DNA of 50,034 nt from Sphingobium sp. AP50 (GTDB taxonomy: Bacteria; Pseudomonadota; Alphaproteobacteria; Sphingomonadales; Sphingomonadaceae). The notes beneath the pieces are model-generated. The model did no database searches. It had not been told where the DNA came from and saw nothing but the letters and a program-made list of their open reading frames with translations. Below are positions 8,022 to 15,565 of this stretch, piece by piece; the stretch's first letter is position 1; each line of letters opens with the position of its first letter. Made by a program: the position numbers and the translations under genes. The DNA lies in contig NZ_FNYZ01000028.1 of the NCBI RefSeq assembly GCF_900109095.1, forward strand, positions 1 through 50,034, written 5' to 3'.

Positions 8022-9223
8022 TGCCCCCCGGCGGCGGGTGCCAGCATGTTGATCATGGCGGCATCCGATGCATTTGGTTTGAGTTCGAGATAGCGGCGCA
8101 AGGCGGCCTGCCCTTCCGTGCGACGACCAGTCTTGAAAAGGGATAAGCCTAGTCCGCGCTGCGCTTCTGGCAATCCGGCATCCATCTCGACCGCTTTGCC
8201 GTAAAATTCTGCAGCTTGCGCCAGATCACGCGGGTTGCCGCGCGCCCGGTAAAGGTCGCCGCGAGCCACCAGGAGCTGTGCGGTCCAGCCATTTTGCGCA
8301 AGCGACAATATGATGAAGTCGCTGGCGCCAAAATCATTCAGCTTGATCTGATCGTCCAGAAAGGTGGGTAGCCAGGGCGCTAAAGCTGCTGCGTAGCGTG
8401 CAACGCCTTCGTCCCGTTCAGCGCCCGCCGGATCGGCGAACGCCGCCAAGGTAGCGGCGCGTTCGCCACTAGGAGGATGAGATGCAAAGAAGGCAACTTT
8501 ATTGAAGTCACGCTTCCTGACGCCCTTTACCAGCGCCGAGGCTTCCTGTTCTGCCATCAGATTTTGCCAGACCACAGATGCAGACTGAGGGCGCAAAGAG
8601 CTGTGATTGAGATAACCCAGCCCCAGAGCATCAGCCTCACGCTCCTGATCGCGGTTGAAATGAGAAAGGCGGCCATAAACCGACAGCTGCAAACTATCGA
8701 AACTGGAATATGACTGATATGTGTTGCCCAGCAGCGCCAGGACGGCCGCCCAGCTCAGGAGGTCGGTGCTGGATCTTCGTGCTTTCCAATCGGCCAATGT
8801 GTGCCGTTGTTCGAAGTGACCAAACTCATGGCCTAACACAGTGGCGAGTTCGGCCTCGTTGCGGACGCGAAGCAGCAGGCCGCTATACACCCGCATCGTG
8901 CCATTGGGCGCCATCGACGCGTTGAACAGCGGAACCCGCAATATATAGAGACGGACGGATCGGCATCGATCGTCCCCAACAGTCGCGCACAGGACGCCTT
9001 TGACATAGGCGTTGAGCGCTTCGTCCCGAAGCAGGATCGGAGAATTGGCAAGGATGCGTTCGTTCTCATCGCCTTCGCGCCAGAGCCCTATCTCATCCAC
9101 ACCCTGCGGCTGATAGGCGCCAGCATAAGGGGGAGGGGGTGGCGCAATCTTGCTCTGCCCGATCGCCGCAGATGCCATGAGCGCTGCAGCTATCGCAACC
9201 AACCCGGCCGCTCGTTGCATCAT
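8018..9223 (-). CDS. Exported M48-family metalloprotease with C-terminal TPR-like repeats
   Basis: This 401-residue protein has a signal peptide (residues 1-22), the zinc motif HEFGH at 132-136 inside ELATVLGHEFGHFEQRH, and the third ligand in NRDQEREADALGLGYL, as in peptidase family M48. The C-terminal 100 residues contain TPR-like helices (AEFYGKAVEMDAGLPEAQRG, ALRRYLELKPNASD). The layout resembles BepA/YfgC-type periplasmic proteases. It lies inside the hxs operon with 4-base overlaps on both sides, so it may process exported HxsA or remodel its cell-envelope target. That link is inferred from gene order. Confidence 0.88.
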   Translation of the reverse strand: MMQRAAGLVAIAAALMASAAIGQSKIAPPPPPYAGAYQPQGVDEIGLWREGDENERILANSPILLRDEALNAYVKGVLCATVGDDRCRSVRLYILRVPLFNASMAPNGTMRVYSGLLLRVRNEAELATVLGHEFGHFEQRHTLADWKARRSSTDLLSWAAVLALLGNTYQSYSSFDSLQLSVYGRLSHFNRDQEREADALGLGYLNHSSLRPQSASVVWQNLMAEQEASALVKGVRKRDFNKVAFFASHPPSGERAATLAAFADPAGAERDEGVARYAAALAPWLPTFLDDQIKLNDFGASDFIILSLAQNGWTAQLLVARGDLYRARGNPRDLAQAAEFYGKAVEMDAGLPEAQRGLGLSLFKTGRRTEGQAALRRYLELKPNASDAAMINMLAPAAGGQ

Positions 9224-9975
9224 TGTTGCGCAGTCGCCAGCTTGGGCTGCGTGCTTCCTGGAAACTCCTCCAGCAACTGACCAACCCGCTTCTCGGCGCC
9301 GTCCACTTCCCGGACATCCCCGCCCATCGCGCCGTCGGCATTAAGCCAAAGAAGGTTGCCGGTCTTAAGATCTACAAGGCCTGCATAGCCGGCATGTTCG
9401 CCCGATTTAACGCCTACGCCCCCCAGCGCTGCTGCAAATTGCAACATCTTCCGGCCGGTAGAGCCATAGGCATCCTTGTTATAGATGAACAGGGCATAGT
9501 CGGCGTCCTTAGCGCCGGGCAGCGCGCCAACCCCACTGCCGAGCGACCATTCAAATATGTCAGCCTTATTGTCGCGCTTTTTCGTGGGAAGGCGATTGCC
9601 CACGAAAAATTGATACTGGATCACCGACTGTGAAACCGCCGCAAACAAGGCCGAATATTCCTCGACCAGTTGGGCATCCTCCCCATAGGAAACCGGTGCA
9701 GCAATCACCTTGTTGCCCAGGGTCTGCTGACGTTTCGCCAGAGCGTCGTCGATATTCTTACGGGCCTGGTCCGTCCAGTCAGCGTTGGGCTCGAACATGC
9801 CGCCTGTGGATTGGGCGCCTACGCGCACCGTTGGACGAAAAACCAGGATGGTCTTGCCGCTCTGTGGCGCAAGACTGAAACCGCCCTTGGTGGCGGTACG
9901 TTCCTGGCCTGCTGCCGGCGTAACGATACAGGCTGCGGCCAGCGAAGCCGCGATTGCGCGACTTAAAAGATCCAT
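9220..9975 (-). CDS. Exported protein, first gene of the hxs operon, unknown function
   Basis: This 251-residue protein has a signal peptide (MDLLSRAIAASLAAACIV, cleavage near AAG-Q). The mature part has strand-like segments such as KTILVFRPTVRVGAQS and DADYALFIYNKDAYGS, then YAGLVDLKTGNLLWLNAD. The last stretch resembles lipoproteins that report a stress or envelope state, but I cannot name the family. The ATG at 9975 has AGGGGG 6-7 bases upstream, the best ribosome-binding site in the operon, which fits the first gene. The M48 gene follows in an ATGA overlap. The promoter should lie in the 200 bases upstream; I see no convincing -35/-10 pair. Confidence 0.82.
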   Translation of the reverse strand: MDLLSRAIAASLAAACIVTPAAGQERTATKGGFSLAPQSGKTILVFRPTVRVGAQSTGGMFEPNADWTDQARKNIDDALAKRQQTLGNKVIAAPVSYGEDAQLVEEYSALFAAVSQSVIQYQFFVGNRLPTKKRDNKADIFEWSLGSGVGALPGAKDADYALFIYNKDAYGSTGRKMLQFAAALGGVGVKSGEHAGYAGLVDLKTGNLLWLNADGAMGGDVREVDGAEKRVGQLLEEFPGSTQPKLATAQQ

Positions 9976-10189
9976 ATTTACCCCCTGCTGATTCCCCGTA
10001 GCAGAAGGATAGTGCTAATATTACCAACAACTTCTGACAAGCTGCGGAAGAGGGTGGAAATATGTCGATTGCTGTCATCTTTTTAGGCAATCGATGTCCC
10101 AGTTGCCTTATAGGCTAGCCTTTGAGGCTTGCTGAAGGCTTGGTCGACACAGGGCCGGACTACCCCATGTCGACCATGATGGTGTATCG

Positions 10190-10381
10190 TCAGGCAGGCT
10201 TTGCGCCGGGCGATCCGCACTTGGCGAACTTGCCCTTGGCATCTTTGCACCGCTTGGGAGCGGCTTTCTTCTCCAGGCATTTGGTAAATTTGCCCTTGGC
10301 GTCCTTGCAGGGTGCTGCACTGGCGACAGCCGGTACGGCAGCAATCGAGGCGGCGGCCAGAAACGACAACAGGATTTTCAT
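10190..10381 (-). CDS. Small exported protein with two CKDAKGKFxKC motifs
   Basis: This 63-residue protein starts with a signal peptide (MKILLSFLAAASIAAVPAVA, cleavage near ASA-A). The mature 40 residues hold a tandem pair of the motif CKDAKGKFTKC and CKDAKGKFAKC, rich in Lys and with four Cys. The pattern would suit two small disulfide or metal-binding loops. Similar short proteins occur in sphingomonads as hypothetical proteins. The start at 10381 follows a GGGAT-type site, whereas the ATG 63 bases upstream would spoil the signal peptide. It lies on the same strand as the hxs operon but 200 bases before it. Confidence 0.7.
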   Translation of the reverse strand: MKILLSFLAAASIAAVPAVASAAPCKDAKGKFTKCLEKKAAPKRCKDAKGKFAKCGSPGAKPA

Positions 10382-10440
10382 TGGTTTTATCCCTTGAGAC
10401 GGCTCTGAAATGAGTCGCCAGCGCAGGATAAACGCCTGTC

Positions 10441-10641
10441 TCAATCAGGCTCAATGCGTTTGACGTCCAGCATGTCGAATTCCGATCTCGTGCCGGAAAC
10501 CCGAACCCGGCACCCCAGCAGATGATGGTGGCGGCCGCTGATATCGAGGCGCCATTGCCCGCCATCCTCCACGCGCAGGACAGGGTAGGGCCCGTTTTCG
10601 AGCAGAATGCCGGTCAGTTCGTGCCGCGAGCCTCTGGGCAC
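10441..10641 (-). CDS. DUF5818-like protein
   Basis: This 66-residue protein starts at a GTG one base beyond the stop of the nuclease gene. The sequence (MPRGSRHELTGILLENGPYP, QWRLDISGRHH, GCRVRVSGTRSEFDMLDVKR) matches what I recall of DUF5818 proteins in sphingomonads, with a short OB-like beta fold. Function is unknown. Continuous coupling with the nuclease gene suggests a two-gene unit. A longer in-frame extension overlaps the nuclease and is unlikely to be used. Confidence 0.65.
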   Translation of the reverse strand: MPRGSRHELTGILLENGPYPVLRVEDGGQWRLDISGRHHHLLGCRVRVSGTRSEFDMLDVKRIEPD

Positions 10642-10642
10642 C

Positions 10643-11455
10643 TCATTTCGCCTTTGCAACTTTGACGTTGGCGGGTTCGAACACCCAGTTAAAATAGGCG
10701 GCGATACGAACGCCGGCATGTTTGAGTCTGTCGTCGACCTCAGCACGATGCTGATAGGCATAGTCCCAAGAGAGGTTGGGATCGGTCGGGTAGATTGTCT
10801 TGCGCAAAGCGATGCTTTCGTGAACCCAGACCAAAGGATCCCGGTCATTCCATTCTATTATCTGCGCAGGCGTAATCGAACGCGAGAGCCAGCCTGCAAG
10901 TTCGGAATAGGACAGGGATCGCTGCTCGATCATCGCTGAGTCCCACACCGAATGCAGATTGGTCGACCGGCCGAACCAGTTCACCTTCACATCATTGCCA
11001 CCACGGTCATTGCCTCCCCCTGCATGGAGCGGCTGGTGCAGATCGCCAATGATGTGGACGATGAAGCGAAGGGCGAGACGTTTGTCGTGGGGGGACGACT
11101 CCGGATCGCGCAGAGTTGCCGTAAACCGCGTAAGGGCTGTCATCGCATCGCCCTCAGCAGGCGCATCTGAACCCTTATAATCATCCCCTTCTCGGATGGT
11201 CACATAATGCCAGGGACTTGCCGTCTTCTGCCAGAAATCGGCCGGATTGGATTTCATGTCATCAGGCCAGGTCGCGGCCTCAGCCAGATCTTCTGTTCCC
11301 AGCAGAATCTTCACATTGGCACGGGCTACACCGCTCAGATTTCCATCGGCGATGGCACCAGTGACGCGGTGGCCTATCGGCCCCCATGCCTGCGCCGGTG
11401 AGGTGATGGCCCCGAGGGTCAGGGTGATAGCGAGGGAGGTTGCTGTTTTTCGCAT
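10643..11455 (-). CDS. Exported S1/P1-type nuclease
   Basis: This 270-residue protein has a signal peptide (MRKTATSLAITLTLGAITS, cleavage AQA-W). The mature protein then begins with Trp, followed by GPIGHR, as needed for zinc binding by the N-terminal Trp in S1/P1 nucleases. Other zinc ligands appear in ATWPDDMK, WHYVTI, FIVHIIGDLHQPLHAGG and NDVKVNWFG. It should degrade single-stranded DNA or RNA outside the cytoplasm, probably for nutrient scavenging. The start at 11455 is chosen for the signal peptide; an ATG 24 codons upstream is in frame. It precedes the DUF5818 gene on the same strand. Confidence 0.9.
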   Translation of the reverse strand: MRKTATSLAITLTLGAITSPAQAWGPIGHRVTGAIADGNLSGVARANVKILLGTEDLAEAATWPDDMKSNPADFWQKTASPWHYVTIREGDDYKGSDAPAEGDAMTALTRFTATLRDPESSPHDKRLALRFIVHIIGDLHQPLHAGGGNDRGGNDVKVNWFGRSTNLHSVWDSAMIEQRSLSYSELAGWLSRSITPAQIIEWNDRDPLVWVHESIALRKTIYPTDPNLSWDYAYQHRAEVDDRLKHAGVRIAAYFNWVFEPANVKVAKAK

Positions 11456-11700
11456 AGCTCCACTTGACCCGATTGCATGCGCAAGGAAAGCGGATATCGC
11501 GATTTGGGCTTTGGATAGTCGATTCATGCCGGACGCTCAGCCGCCCAATTTTCATTCCCAATTGCCGAACGTCCGCTAGCCTGATGACTATGCTAGTAAC
11601 AGACGCTTGTCCCCGGCAGCTGTCTGCCATGAATGGGGCCTCATCCGCTCACGGGGCGGGTACTGGGTCACCAAAACGAGCATGGGGCGCCGGTACTCCG

Positions 11701-12138
11701 CTATGCCAAAAGACGCGGATCAATCTGGAACGGTTCGTCCTTTACTATGGCGACTCCGGCCATCTGGGGATGGAGCACATTGATAAGGGCATTCCACTCC
11801 TGAGGGACGACGACGCTCCGAACCTGCATGATGAGATGGGCACCCCCCTTCAGGAACGCGTTGCCAGCTTCCAGACAGGCGTCGTCCTCGGTCGGGCTGG
11901 GATCGAGCCTTTGAACCGAGGCGCTGTCAGGAACTTCGATCGTCAGAAGACGCAGATCATCGGGAAGCAATTCGGCAGGCAGATCGAGGTGAACGAGCAC
12001 CTCCAGAACGGCAAGACTGGGTGTCGCCGCAGTATAGACCATTGGCCGTCCTGCGGAATTCCAGCGCCCGCCCCAAAGACGTGCACCCTCGCCATCGAGA
12101 GCAACATGGGCAGCCTTGCATAAACGATAGAGGATCAC
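11701..12138 (-). CDS. RES-domain toxin
   Basis: This 145-residue protein has the RES fold markers: Arg in WGGRWNSAGRPMVYTA, Glu in SLAVLEVLVHL, and a conserved Pro-Trp patch (VPQEWNALINVLHPQM). RES toxins such as MbcT and ParT act on NAD or transfer ADP-ribose, which stops growth. The GTG start at 12138 overlaps the antitoxin stop as GTGA, the usual antitoxin-first order. Length is normal for a complete RES toxin. Whether it degrades NAD or modifies a protein cannot be told from sequence alone. Confidence 0.9.
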   Translation of the reverse strand: MILYRLCKAAHVALDGEGARLWGGRWNSAGRPMVYTAATPSLAVLEVLVHLDLPAELLPDDLRLLTIEVPDSASVQRLDPSPTEDDACLEAGNAFLKGGAHLIMQVRSVVVPQEWNALINVLHPQMAGVAIVKDEPFQIDPRLLA

Positions 12139-12563
12139 GCAGCGATACCGTGCCCAATCCGACCGAGCAGCGCCTCAACGGCGCGCGCGCCACGATCAGT
12201 GTCGGCCATGGCCAGAGGTGTTTCGCCATCAAGTGCGCGGCTCTGGCGATTGAGCCATTCCTGCGCCTTGTCCGGAGTGCCAAAGGTCTCCTCAGCGGCC
12301 GCGACAATGCTCACCATCCGCAGGAGACGATCAGATTCGTCCTGCTCAAGCAGTTGCTCATGCTTCTTGCGGCGCTTGAACGTCCTAAGGCTAAGCACCT
12401 TGGACTCTAGCGCATTGAAGTTGAGGCCTGAGGTGACGAGGAAATGATCGACCGCCTGGGTCGGGACGCCTCGACGAATGAGGCGAACAATATCCCGCTC
12501 ATTGTGGAGTGGACCGGTCAAAGCCTCTCCGCCAAGCAGTTCCTGGATCCTTTCCACCGACAT
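12135..12563 (-). CDS. Xre/MbcA/ParS-type antitoxin (DUF2384-like)
   Basis: This 142-residue protein is the partner of the RES toxin. It starts MSVERIQELLGGEALTGPLH, with GAGG 6 bases before the ATG at 12563; an upstream ATG at 12608 is less likely. The central part carries the helix-turn-helix of Xre-type antitoxins (RLIRRGVPTQAVDHFLVTSG), and the C terminus (FGTPDKAQEWLNRQSRALDG, then MADTDRGARAVEALLGRIGHG) is the toxin-blocking DUF2384 region. It should neutralise the toxin and repress the operon. Toxin-antitoxin pairs of this type often stabilise plasmids. Confidence 0.88.
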   Translation of the reverse strand: MSVERIQELLGGEALTGPLHNERDIVRLIRRGVPTQAVDHFLVTSGLNFNALESKVLSLRTFKRRKKHEQLLEQDESDRLLRMVSIVAAAEETFGTPDKAQEWLNRQSRALDGETPLAMADTDRGARAVEALLGRIGHGIAA

Positions 12564-12680
12564 GTACACCTCACAAAATGCCGATCTCATATCGGCAAAT
12601 TGCAGCATAGTTGAAAGCTACGGCTTCTTCAAGTCACCTCACCTATCCGTAGCCCTCCTCTGGCGACTTGTGGCCCCTGA

Positions 12681-12962
12681 GAGGTTCAACAGGCAGCCGA
12701 AGCGTTCAACCTGATGCAACACAGGATCATCGGTTATCTGGACGAACGCACCCGCTTTTTGGCCGCAGTGACCCATGATCTGCGATCGCCCATCACCCGT
12801 TTGCGGCTGCGCACCGAGCTTCTTCCACTGGAAGAACTGAAGATTGGCTTCCGTAAGGATTTGACCGAAATGGAGAGCATGGTGGACGCCACTCTCTCCT
12901 TCGTGAAGGACGGTATCGGCGAAGAACTGCAGGACATGATCCTCTCAGTTGGCCCATTCTGA
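12681..12962 (+). pseudogene. Fragment of a sensor histidine kinase (HAMP end plus HisKA)
   Basis: The frame from 12681 reads EVQQAAEAFNLMQHRIIGYL, the end of a HAMP linker, then RTRFLAAVTHDLRSPITRLR, a histidine kinase H-box with the phosphorylated His, then the second dimerisation helix. It breaks off after SFVKDGIGEE with no ATPase domain and no upstream sensor or membrane segments. No response regulator is nearby. It is therefore a remnant of an EnvZ/RstB-like kinase left by rearrangement. Confidence 0.78.
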
Positions 12963-13116
12963 GATACTGTTGGTTCTCGGCTAACTGACGCTCTTTCTTC
13001 AGAGACCAAGACTCATGAAACGCGATGTAGAGAGCGACGACCACTGCCGCTAAGCTGCCAATGGCGCCCGCCCAATCGGCTACATTTCCCCAATCTGGTG
13101 ACAATGGACAGAACAC
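12960..13116 (-). pseudogene. N-terminal fragment of a small membrane protein
   Basis: The minus-strand frame begins MFCPLSPDWGNVADWAGAIG and continues through a membrane helix (SLAAVVVALYIAF) into KKERQLAENQQYLR. It then runs into the kinase fragment on the other strand, so its natural C terminus is lost. The beginning resembles short DWxNVADW-type membrane proteins of unknown function. The breakpoint near 12960 is shared with the kinase remnant. Confidence 0.5.
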
Positions 13117-13617
13117 TTCATCCCCCTATATTTCTGCATCCTTGTGCGAGCTGTGATCTAGCGGTGGCAAGGGCGAGTTCAAGGCATTTCTGGGCTCTCT
13201 GACCCCGCCCTCCCAAGCCGCACACGATGATCGGATAAGGTCGAGCCCAAAGCTTTCATTGTAAGCCCGAATAAAGGAAAGGTGGCTACCAGCTAGGAAG
13301 CTAAGAATGCTCCTTGAAAGTCCGAAGTAGGGAGGCAGCTAATGCTGCTCTCGAGGCTGTTCAATGTCCGCGAATGGCATTCAGCTGCTCCGAAGCCGGC
13401 AGTCGCGAATGTCCCAGCTTTTGTCGTAAAGCGGATGCTGCTGTGGTCCCAATCCGTCCCTTCGAGCGGCTCGAGACGGTTCATTTCTCACAATCTATAA
13501 TTGGCGCCCGCAAAGTTCCAAAATGCTCATTTGCCCGAGGTTAAATTTCTCCGGCCGTCCGCTTCAGGCTGGCGATCTTCTCCTGACAAACAGTGCGGAC
13601 CACTTGGCCCAGTTCCT
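13117..13617. other. Degenerate stretch without supported gene
   Basis: No frame here shows family resemblance. At about 13555-13615 the minus strand reads EELGQVVRTVCQEKIASLKR, a plausible C-terminal coding scrap, directly next to the truncated nucleotidyltransferase but in another frame. The stretch looks like a patchwork of deletions. Confidence 0.4.
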
Positions 13618-13770
13618 CGATCCGAACAGAATAACCTTGAGAATGCGACCAGCCTTCCGCTTTCCCGCCGCATGCACAATGATGTCGCCAAATTCTTCAT
13701 GAAGGATCTGGACGACGCGATCGAGCTCGCGCTGCTTGGGTGAAGGAAGATGGGAAATATCGGTCTTCAT
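13618..13770 (-). pseudogene. Truncated nucleotidyltransferase (MNT-type) N terminus
   Basis: The frame starts MKTDISHLPSPKQRELDRVV and reaches KRKAGRILKVILFGS, the start of the GS motif of MNT-type nucleotidyltransferases. The rest of the family sequence (the Asp residues and the HEPN part in long forms) is missing, and unrelated sequence follows. This is a clean truncation inside the active-site motif, so the product would be inactive. Confidence 0.72.
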
Positions 13771-14185
13771 GCCTGGCTTAGTTCGACTCCCGATCCGTGG
13801 CGCCTGTCCATGCGCAATATGTTCCGACGCGTGATGCGGCTGGACATCCTGAAGGGCGGCAGCCCGGGATGGTTACCAAGAATCCCTTATTTGACCGCGA
13901 TTTGCAAGCCTGTCCGGCTGATTGCAGCCGAAATGGCTCCATTCGAAATCGCCTTTTGATGGCAGCGGCAATGTAGCTGAGGCTTTCGATGGGGCGTTTA
14001 GATCGACACGGCTTGATATCCGCCTGTCATTCCTCGCTGGCCGGGATCTTGGAAGTTTCCATGTCGGTATCTGGTCGGCCCGCCTGCCGGACGCCGTGTT
14101 GGTCCACCGACTTTCGCCGCTTGGCGCAGCCCGTGCCATCCTGCATAGGCTGAACTGCAATGAGCTTGAGCGGGATGGCGACTAT
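13771..14185. other. Upstream region of the dGTPase gene, no gene supported
   Basis: A plus-strand frame is open from 13922 into the dGTPase, but its first 88 codons lack family resemblance and a ribosome-binding site. I treat this stretch as noncoding or decayed. The dGTPase promoter should be here; I cannot point to one. Confidence 0.4.
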
Positions 14186-15526
14186 ATGAGCTGGTATGCG
14201 CGGCAGGAAAACTGGAAGGCCCAGAGCGAGGATGCTCGCAACGAGGCTGACGTCGACTATGCCCGTGTCATCCATTCGGCCTCCTTCCGCCGGCTGCAGG
14301 GCAAGACCCAGATTCTGAACCTTGGCGACAGCGATTTCTATCGCACACGCCTGACCCATTCGCTCGAAGTGGCGCAGATCGCAGGCGGCATCGTGCGCCA
14401 ACTGCGGCAGGATTTCCCCGACCATGCGGCGGTGGAACACCTGCCTGACCACAGTCTTATCCAGGTGATTGGCGTCACGCATGATCTGGGTCATCCACCC
14501 TTCGGCCATGGCGGAGAGGTGGCGCTCAACTATTGCATGCGCGCCGCTGGCGGGTTCGAGGGCAATGGCCAGACGCTACGCATACTGTCGCGCTTGGAGT
14601 CATTCTCGGCTGCCGCCGGCGCTAACCTCATGCGCCGGACCTTGCTTGGCGTCCTCAAATATCCGGTACCCTTCTCCCAGGCCTTCAATCCTGCCTGTGC
14701 GCCGAAGCTCAGTGCCAGTCCAACCGCGATCAGCATCATCGACCGGGCCGCTTCAAAGCCGCCCAAATGCTATCTGGACAGCGAGGCATCGGTCGTGCGC
14801 TGGATTCTGGCGCCCTTGTCCAGCGCGGACCGCGAGGCGTTCACGGCTATTCGCACGCAGGTCGGCAAGCATCATAAGGCGGTGCACAAATCCTTCGACT
14901 GCTCGATCATGGACCTCGCCGATGATATCGCCTTTGGCGTCCATGATCTCGAAGATGCCCTGACCTTGCGGCTCATGCGCGAGGCGGATTTCCGCAGGCT
15001 GGTGCCTGAAGCCAGATGCGGCTCCTTCCTCGATCATCTCAAAGCGAGATATCCAGAAGAATCCGGCAACAATGTCTATGAACGCCTCATCGACACGCTG
15101 TTTCGCGAAGGCGGGGAGCGCAAGCGGTGCATCGGCCGGATGGTCCATCATCTGATCACCCATATCCGGATCGACACGCTGGAAGAGTTTGAGGAGCCGC
15201 TCCTGCGCTTTCGGGCCAGCATGGCAGAGGGGCCAGCCATATTCCTCAGTGCCTTGAAAGAGGCTGTCTATGCGACCGTTATCCAGAGCGCGAGCGTGCA
15301 GCAGCTCGAATTCAAGGGCCAGAAGATGGTGATTTCCGTGTTCGAGGCGCTGGCCTCAGAGCCGCGGGCACTGCTTGCGCCTGAGCATCTTGCCCGGGTC
15401 GAGAAGGGCGAAGAGGTGGGGCGTGTCATTTGCGACTATATTGCCGGCATGACCGATGGCGCGCTCCTCAAGGCCTATGACCGCCTCTTCAGTCCGCGCA
15501 TGGGATCGGTGTTCGACCAGCTCTGA
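14186..15526 (+). CDS. dgt: Deoxyguanosinetriphosphate triphosphohydrolase (dGTPase)
   Basis: This 446-residue HD-superfamily protein has the metal-binding residues in SDFYRTRLTHSLEVAQIAGG and VIGVTHDLGHPPFGHGGE, then a late Asp in SIMDLADDIAFGVHDLEDAL, and the family start (RNEADVDYARVIHSASFRRL, QGKTQILN). It would cleave dGTP to deoxyguanosine and triphosphate. The start MSWYARQENW at 14186 matches the expected N terminus. The gene sits alone, convergent with fic, in an accessory island. Bacterial dGTPases can protect against phages by draining dNTPs, but a housekeeping-type role is equally possible. Identification is firm; the biological role is not. Confidence 0.92.
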   Translation: MSWYARQENWKAQSEDARNEADVDYARVIHSASFRRLQGKTQILNLGDSDFYRTRLTHSLEVAQIAGGIVRQLRQDFPDHAAVEHLPDHSLIQVIGVTHDLGHPPFGHGGEVALNYCMRAAGGFEGNGQTLRILSRLESFSAAAGANLMRRTLLGVLKYPVPFSQAFNPACAPKLSASPTAISIIDRAASKPPKCYLDSEASVVRWILAPLSSADREAFTAIRTQVGKHHKAVHKSFDCSIMDLADDIAFGVHDLEDALTLRLMREADFRRLVPEARCGSFLDHLKARYPEESGNNVYERLIDTLFREGGERKRCIGRMVHHLITHIRIDTLEEFEEPLLRFRASMAEGPAIFLSALKEAVYATVIQSASVQQLEFKGQKMVISVFEALASEPRALLAPEHLARVEKGEEVGRVICDYIAGMTDGALLKAYDRLFSPRMGSVFDQL

Positions 15527-15565
15527 TCCGCAGACTGGTGCGGGCGCGAAGATCGTGGCTCGCCG

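Noticed and set aside
13922..14185. An N-terminal extension of the dGTPase
   Set aside because: The 88 extra codons have no family resemblance and no ribosome-binding site; the known N terminus begins at 14186.
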